64,000 bases of DNA from Breviolum minutum Mf 1.05b.01 (Eukaryota > Sar > Dinophyceae > Suessiales > Symbiodiniaceae): NCBI GenBank assembly GCA_000507305.1, contig DF239333.1, positions 124,001-188,000 of the forward strand, given 5' to 3'. This document shows, one piece after another, positions 59,901 to 64,000 of this stretch (positions are counted from its first letter, which is position 1; every line of letters starts with the position of its first letter). Position numbers and translations under genes: made by a program. The notes beneath the pieces were generated by a model, which saw only the letters and a list, made by a program, of their open reading frames with translations, searched no databases and was not told the DNA's origin.

Positions 59901-62900
59901 GGTGAAGTCACTGATCGTTGAAATCCACCTGTTCAAGTGTATGGAATCACCCTCCCCGAAAACCCCCTTGAAAGCATATCCCAAAAGGAGTTGCTGAGGT
60001 ACATACGTTGTTGGATCGTTGTTGGTTTTTGTGGAGATTTGGGCATTCATCATAAATTCAATTTCTGTGGTGTCCATTCTGTTTTGTTCTTGTAGCTATA
60101 TATATCTGAGGATTCCATCCATTCAGTGTATTTTTCAAGTAGAATATCCATCTTGTTTCCTAAGCAGACGCTGTTTGAACTCAACCAACTTCCGTTGACA
60201 TCATGGTGAAGGTAATGGGAAAGGTAGGAGGGTTGTCAACTTGAGGTTGTCGTCGGTGGCCGAGTGGTGGCCACAATGGCAGCAGTTCATGTTTCAGGCC
60301 ACGGCGTTGGGAGAAAAAATGGATGTATCTTATGAGTATCCGCCAGATCCTGACATGCTTCATGCATTCACTCAACATATCATGACAAACGCTGTAGATC
60401 AATAGGTACACGGTACACACGTCAGGATGCCCGTTGCGTGGTTCTCCCATGATCTCATCTTTTTGTACCTCCTGCCAGGAAGAGTTGGAGTTGAAGACTG
60501 GCAAGAACGGAAGCACAAAGAGGTTTCCGACCCGTGGGTGGCAACTCCGAGTGTCAGCAGTTCTCCAGATGCCCTCGGTATCCCAAACAGGTGATCGCCA
60601 CCTCAATTTAACAGCAATTCGGAGGGGTGACGGATCCGGTTTGAAGTTGACAAAACAATACGTATAGTTGGGAGACGTTTTGAGATTTGTTGCTAAACAA
60701 TGCTTCCAGATTGTTTGGGACTCAGGAGTTGCTTTTCTAAATAGCATTGGAGCACACACCAAGCGCAACCCCTAGTTTCATAGAATCCTTCCTATCTGAT
60801 GACTCCGAAAAGAACCTTGGTGTGGTATTCAGAGAGGTCTGCTATTTGAAATCATACATATTTTTGGGGAGTTTATTGATGATTATTGTTGCATGTTTGG
60901 TGTGGTATATTATATATATACTCATAATAAGAAGAGGCATCGGATTCCCATGATCATTTTGGGTACCTGCAGAGGATCCGGCCCTGCCAGATGCTATCAA
61001 CCATCAAGAAGGTGGGGGACATCAAAAAGCCACGCCGCGCCCAGTGGAGGTGGTGAAATTTGTACCTTTTTTTTCGTCAGGTTAATGAAGCTAGGTGTTT
61101 GTTTAATGTTGCTTTTGTGAACCTGGTATTGGCAGATGATGATGATGATGATGTACAGTAGAACTTTAGGCTATGGCTATGGTTCACTTCCTCGAAATGA
61201 TGTTTTCATATCCCAGATGTTCTATCCAATCATCTCATGGTTAAATGGTTAAGTGTAGAACGGCTCCTTCAAGAAAGTTGATATGTGAGCCACGCAAAAG
61301 ACCCTTGTTGCCCAGTTCATGTAGGGGACGAGAACCCCCACTACTTGCTTCTGTTTGTTAGATGTTTAGGCTAGGGATTTATTAGATTACCAATGTTGAG
61401 ACTGAGATCTTGTACAAAACAGGATTTTCATGGATTGGGATTCAATTGTTGTTTGTTGGTGCCTCAGGTGCTTTAACTCTCCATACATCACAAGGTTTCA
61501 TCGGAGTTGCTTTTTCGTGAAGTTGAGTCATCCCCCCAAAAGTGTCATCACTTGCAGCTGTTTTTTTTCTTCACCCAAAGCATGGTGATTCCATAATTAA
61601 CCTCACAAAATTGGTATTTGGAGATAAGAAAGACAAAAATCCCAACTCAAACTCAGCTACTTTTTCAGGAAACATAATATCACCACGTGAAGTCATGGAA
61701 TCATTTAATTGAAGAATTTGAAGGACTCTCCTCCCACCAATTGTGGTGGAGTAGTATGAGTTTTGCCCAGAATGGTTCTCACATGTTCTGCCTTGAGGGA
61801 ACATCCATTGACCAAAGTCCCAGTCCCTTAAGACCTTAGTTTCTTTTAATTCGGTGATTCCTTACATATATATGTAAGCAATGTATGTCTTCAAGATTGC
61901 TCGACTGGATCCGCCAAAACCATCGAAACATCTATCCGCTTTGGTGAGGCGAAATATCCTGCCATCACAGAGGAGGAAGAGGTCGGGGATGTGGGCTTTG
62001 CTATCAGTCATTCAGGTTCTCAGCATGATCTTACCGGGTGGGTGGGTTTAGTACAGCTACTAAATTCCCAAAGTGATGTTATTCTATGTAATAGTTGGCT
62101 AGTTATTGGCTAGTAACCCCCAGTTATTGACCCCTTACTAATTGGCATGATCCTCCAAGTAGCCTGCTTGACCTTTGAAAAAAGGTGAGCTGCTGTCGCA
62201 AGTCCCATGTACCATGTACAAACTCACCAGCAGTAGCTGAAATTCTTCGTACTAACGATTGGTTTTTTGGAGACGACCACTTTTTGTTGGAAGGCAATTT
62301 GCTCTGTTCTCTCACCGGGTTCTAGAGAGATAATTCCTTTCAGGTTCTTCCAAAGTAGCCCAGCTTTAATTCACCACACGGATGTCACCCCTTGGTGTCA
62401 TTCATAGATCCTTCCATTCCTTTCATTCACCACGAGATCCCATCGGATTCGGACAAGCCTTGGGACAGGCGGTATCAATTCCATTGCAATGTTTGTGCCT
62501 AGCAGTTTTCGATGCTGTGCTGGTACATATGCTCAAGGTCTGGTTGGGATGGGGATTTAGGGTTGATTGGTTGATGGCGACAATTGTGAGCCACATGTTT
62601 CTCAAGATTTGACACCCTTATCTTCCAAATACTCTGGGTTGGGTTTTAGGTGTTTTAGGGATGCGATAGAAGTCCAAAGACCTCCTCACCAAGTACTAGG
62701 AAATTTGGTCAATACGGGCCTGCAGGACAAGTCCAATCTTCAACGGATAGTGTGATGCCATAAGAATGCAGCTGAGAAAGTACTTTGTATGCCCGCAATG
62801 GTTTGACTGGGCTATAAAAAAGTGTTTCTAAGCTTTCTGTCTATGCATGATCATCATTGTCGTTTCAATTAGAATCATGGGACACTGGTGAAATCATCCA

Positions 62901-63045
62901 CATAAATGTTCACACTGCATTTCGATCCAAGCATGTTCAGGTGTTGTCCCCAGATGGTCATTGGCAAGAGATCAAAGCATCGATTTGTGAGGTGCCTTCA
63001 GCCGCAGGCCACAGGCGTTTATTACAAAAATATGAGGACTTCATC
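51420..63045 (+). CDS. EEP-type (endonuclease/exonuclease/phosphatase) protein gene, partial
   Basis: At least thirteen exons join in frame over 11.6 kb. The first recognised exon reads LSILTWNLAAINNNPFE, with the Trp-Asn pair that opens EEP folds; this Asn is normally a metal-site residue. The pattern (TWN..NNNPFEYWI, RDVPV.EVFTPELF, RKIISG, KRLMSMPDRFTNTIN, TFRPTVIN, EAVSIPLQCLCLAVFDAVLV) matches, from memory, uncharacterised EEP-family proteins of dinoflagellates and related protists. Those act on nucleic-acid or phosphoester substrates; the substrate here is unknown. Later EEP motifs (the QE glutamate, S-x-H, the Asp/Asn pair and the final His) are not seen and should lie beyond 63 kb. 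The exon groups are detailed in the next three entries. The start is not identified; the 49.5-51.2 kb exons are candidates. The gene is partial at both ends. Confidence 0.8.
52016..52605. mobile_element. Foldback-like element with minisatellite core
   Basis: The left end (52016-52107) is an array of about four 'ccctggaaaaaaattta' type units. The right end (52506-52605) is the same unit array in inverted orientation ('taaatttcttttccaggg'). Between them lie an 8-bp minisatellite and a GC-rich near-palindrome around 'ggaggcgctgcgccctcc'. No coding sequence for mobilisation is seen. It lies inside the first recognised intron of the EEP gene. Confidence 0.7.
52108..52396. repeat. 8-bp minisatellite, unit ggtcctct
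   Basis: About 36 head-to-tail copies of GGTCCTCT, with the variants GGTCCTTT, GGTCCTGT and GGTTGTTT. Because 8 is not a multiple of 3 and no unit contains a stop, all frames stay open, producing artificial Leu/Trp/Gly/Pro repeats. Confidence 0.95.
55226..55308. repeat. Hairpin repeat family A, copy A4
   Basis: Left 'atggtatatttacctacatt' and right 'aatgtagctaaatataccat' are near-perfect inverted repeats. The ends are 'cccatat' and 'atatggg'. It lies in the EEP intron between 53901 and 55658. Confidence 0.85.
55658..60297 (+). CDS. EEP gene, exons 5-9 (central region)
   Basis: Exon 55658-55726 reads TFEAFRIWQSDIQQRKIISG then ILK (GC donor). Exon 56492-56530 reads DKDLGAKRLMSMP (GC donor). 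Exon 57637-57670 reads DRFTNTINLAS (GT, phase 1). Exon 59083-59128 reads AMTFRPTVINHCSSK (GT, phase 2). Exon 60246-60297 reads LSSVAEWWPQWQQFMFQ (GC donor). All phases agree. Introns hold repeats B2, C4 and G. A minus-strand 195-codon frame over the last exon (60181-60768) is an antisense shadow. Confidence 0.85.
55755..55869. repeat. Hairpin repeat family B, copy B2
   Basis: It carries 'ggtacccccaaaacacctca', 'aaaatgatcatttt' and 'aaaacccatggg', the reverse complement of the corresponding part of B1. The outer ends 'gtgtttcctcaaatggtgg' and 'ccaccatttttggaaacccc' are inverted. It starts about 30 nt after the GC donor at 55727. Confidence 0.85.
56024..56122. repeat. Repeat family C, copy C4 (degenerate)
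   Basis: It shares 'ggtggtgctttcaaat', 'ttgacgagcatagtttttca' and 'aatgggt' with C1-C3. The inverted ends are weak. It lies in the same EEP intron as B2. Confidence 0.55.
58931..59011. repeat. Single hairpin repeat (family G)
   Basis: Left 'accttcttaagga' and right 'tccttaagaaggt' are a perfect 13-bp inverted repeat about 55 nt apart. It ends about 70 nt before the EEP exon acceptor at 59083. Confidence 0.75.
60973..63045 (+). CDS. EEP gene, exons 10-13
   Basis: Exon 60973-61011 ('ctgcag', GT) reads RIRPCQMLSTIKK. Exon 61949-61981 ('gtgag', GT) is only 33 nt and reads AKYPAITEEEE. Exon 62469-62537 ('gacag', GT) reads AVSIPLQCLCLAVFDAVLVH then MLK. The exon from 62941 ('ttcag') reads VLSPDGHWQEIKASICE and continues open through HRRLLQKYEDFI to about 63045. 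All joins are phase 0. The 3' border of the last exon is unclear: a GT after 62991 or a GA donor near 63046. Further exons must follow. Confidence 0.8.
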
Positions 63046-63463
63046 TGAGTTCATCACAATTAGTAAGGGAATGCTTCACAAGGAGGGACCATCATTTAGA
63101 ATTGGGATGGTTTGGGAAATATCACAAATTGCCTAGAGGTTATATCTTTTTTGGGGGGGATCATAGCCTACTGCATGCCATTACTATTTATTTTTTCGGG
63201 TGGAAGATGCATCGTGTGGTCTCAATGGGTCATTTGGCATCCGGATGCGGACCTAAGAAGTAAGATACACCTCAGAGTTGGAAGTCTATCTTTTTTGGAA
63301 TCGGTGTTGTAGGTTGTTTTATTTTTTCTGACGGATGTGTATGGCAAGATGGGTAAGACATGGTAAGGACCTTCTGAAATTAACAACTTGTTTTTTTGCA
63401 CCTGAAACTTGGGGACGTTGAAGCTTATATCTAGCTTCTTCTCCTGGCCCCGATTCTTGGTAG

Positions 63464-63835
63464 GTGACATATATATTGGTTAAACGTTTCAGGGAGTGTA
63501 GTACTTGGGACATTGGTGTCATTATCTTCTCCGTGGCCCAGGCCACTTTCAGGCGAAAGAATCGCCTGACCTTCAGAATACTGGAAACTTATGGTGTCTT
63601 GGATCAAGATGGAACGAGTCTCGGCCAGTGGCTAAACCTTGGAACTTTTTGCAGGATGATTATTTTGGTTGTAGGACTTAAGTTTCAGAAATTATTCCAA
63701 GATCGGCTGCCAATTGGCCTGTGTACAGCATATCCCCAGGTTCTGAAGGAAATCTTCACTTACAGCGCGGTGTATTTCCTACTCAGCATGAAGGCGTTCA
63801 TTGTCATGTCAGTTCACCACGCTGGCATATCTTGA
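63464..63835 (+). CDS. Open frame at the right edge, possible exon(s)
   Basis: The frame contains FRRKNRLTFRILETYGVLDQ then DGTSLGQWLNLG, preceded by 'gtggcccag', a possible acceptor at 63540. It then runs through a hydrophobic stretch to a stop at 63835. It could hold a later exon of the EEP gene, but I could not align it to the family. Confidence 0.3.
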   Translation: MTYILVKRFRECSTWDIGVIIFSVAQATFRRKNRLTFRILETYGVLDQDGTSLGQWLNLGTFCRMIILVVGLKFQKLFQDRLPIGLCTAYPQVLKEIFTYSAVYFLLSMKAFIVMSVHHAGIS

Positions 63836-64000
63836 CTAGCATTATCCTGATATTCCCAAATATCCCCATCAAAACTACCCCCCCACAACAACTAGCCAAA
63901 ATTCAAAAGGTTTAATTATTATAAGTGGAGGATGGCACCATAACTACAAGCACTTCCCTAAAATTCAGGCTATTCATCAAATTTGCCGATCCTTGTTGCA

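Noticed and set aside
60181..60768. 195-codon minus-strand open frame
   Set aside because: It is antisense to the phase-confirmed EEP exon 60246-60297 and surrounding intron, and has no start context or splice partners.
1..64000. Bacterial-type features: operons, ribosome binding sites, CRISPR arrays, insertion sequences
   Set aside because: Nothing in the window shows them. The coding structure is exon-intron throughout.

Overview
The window looks like nuclear DNA of an intron-rich protist, most likely a dinoflagellate. No bacterial-style gene track exists: long open frames are nearly absent, and almost every short open frame is either a small exon or noise. Coding capacity appears as exons of about 30-200 nt flanked by pyrimidine-rich AG acceptors and GT, GC or (probably) GA donors. 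GC and GA donors in phase-perfect joins, one dominant transcription direction (+), hairpin repeats inside introns and many microsatellites fit dinoflagellates such as Symbiodiniaceae or Suessiales. The genus is not determined. I saw no rRNA, no intact tRNA, no CRISPR array and no replication origin.

Layout: 1-9 kb holds scattered exons of an unrecognised gene with a coiled-coil segment. 9-13 kb is mostly non-coding. At 13.2-13.9 kb is a four-exon cysteine-rich gene, one of whose introns is essentially a GTT microsatellite. At 14.7-15.1 kb lies an Arg/Asp/Glu-rich exon, followed at 15.5-16.1 kb by a broken minus-strand coding relic. An ankyrin-repeat gene runs from about 16.8 to 23.35 kb; its last six exons join in phase to a Lys/Ala-rich tail and a stop. 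24-42 kb holds several small genes or fragments: a three-exon gene at 25.6-27.0, a membrane-like gene at 35.1-37.3, a minus-strand membrane-tail exon at 39.3 and a complete-looking three-exon gene at 40.1-41.0. 42-49.4 kb holds further membrane-protein exons, including a phase-consistent chain at 43.9-45.4 and C-terminal membrane exons ending at 47064 and 49356.

The best-supported gene occupies 51.4-63 kb. It encodes an endonuclease/exonuclease/phosphatase (EEP)-type protein split into at least thirteen small exons, all in compatible phase, and it runs on past what I can resolve. Its introns host a foldback-like element with an 8-bp minisatellite and members of several hairpin repeat families that recur elsewhere in the window.

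Many regions are open in two or three frames, so isolated exons without a phase-matched neighbour are low confidence. Exon borders were read by eye and would need transcript data.
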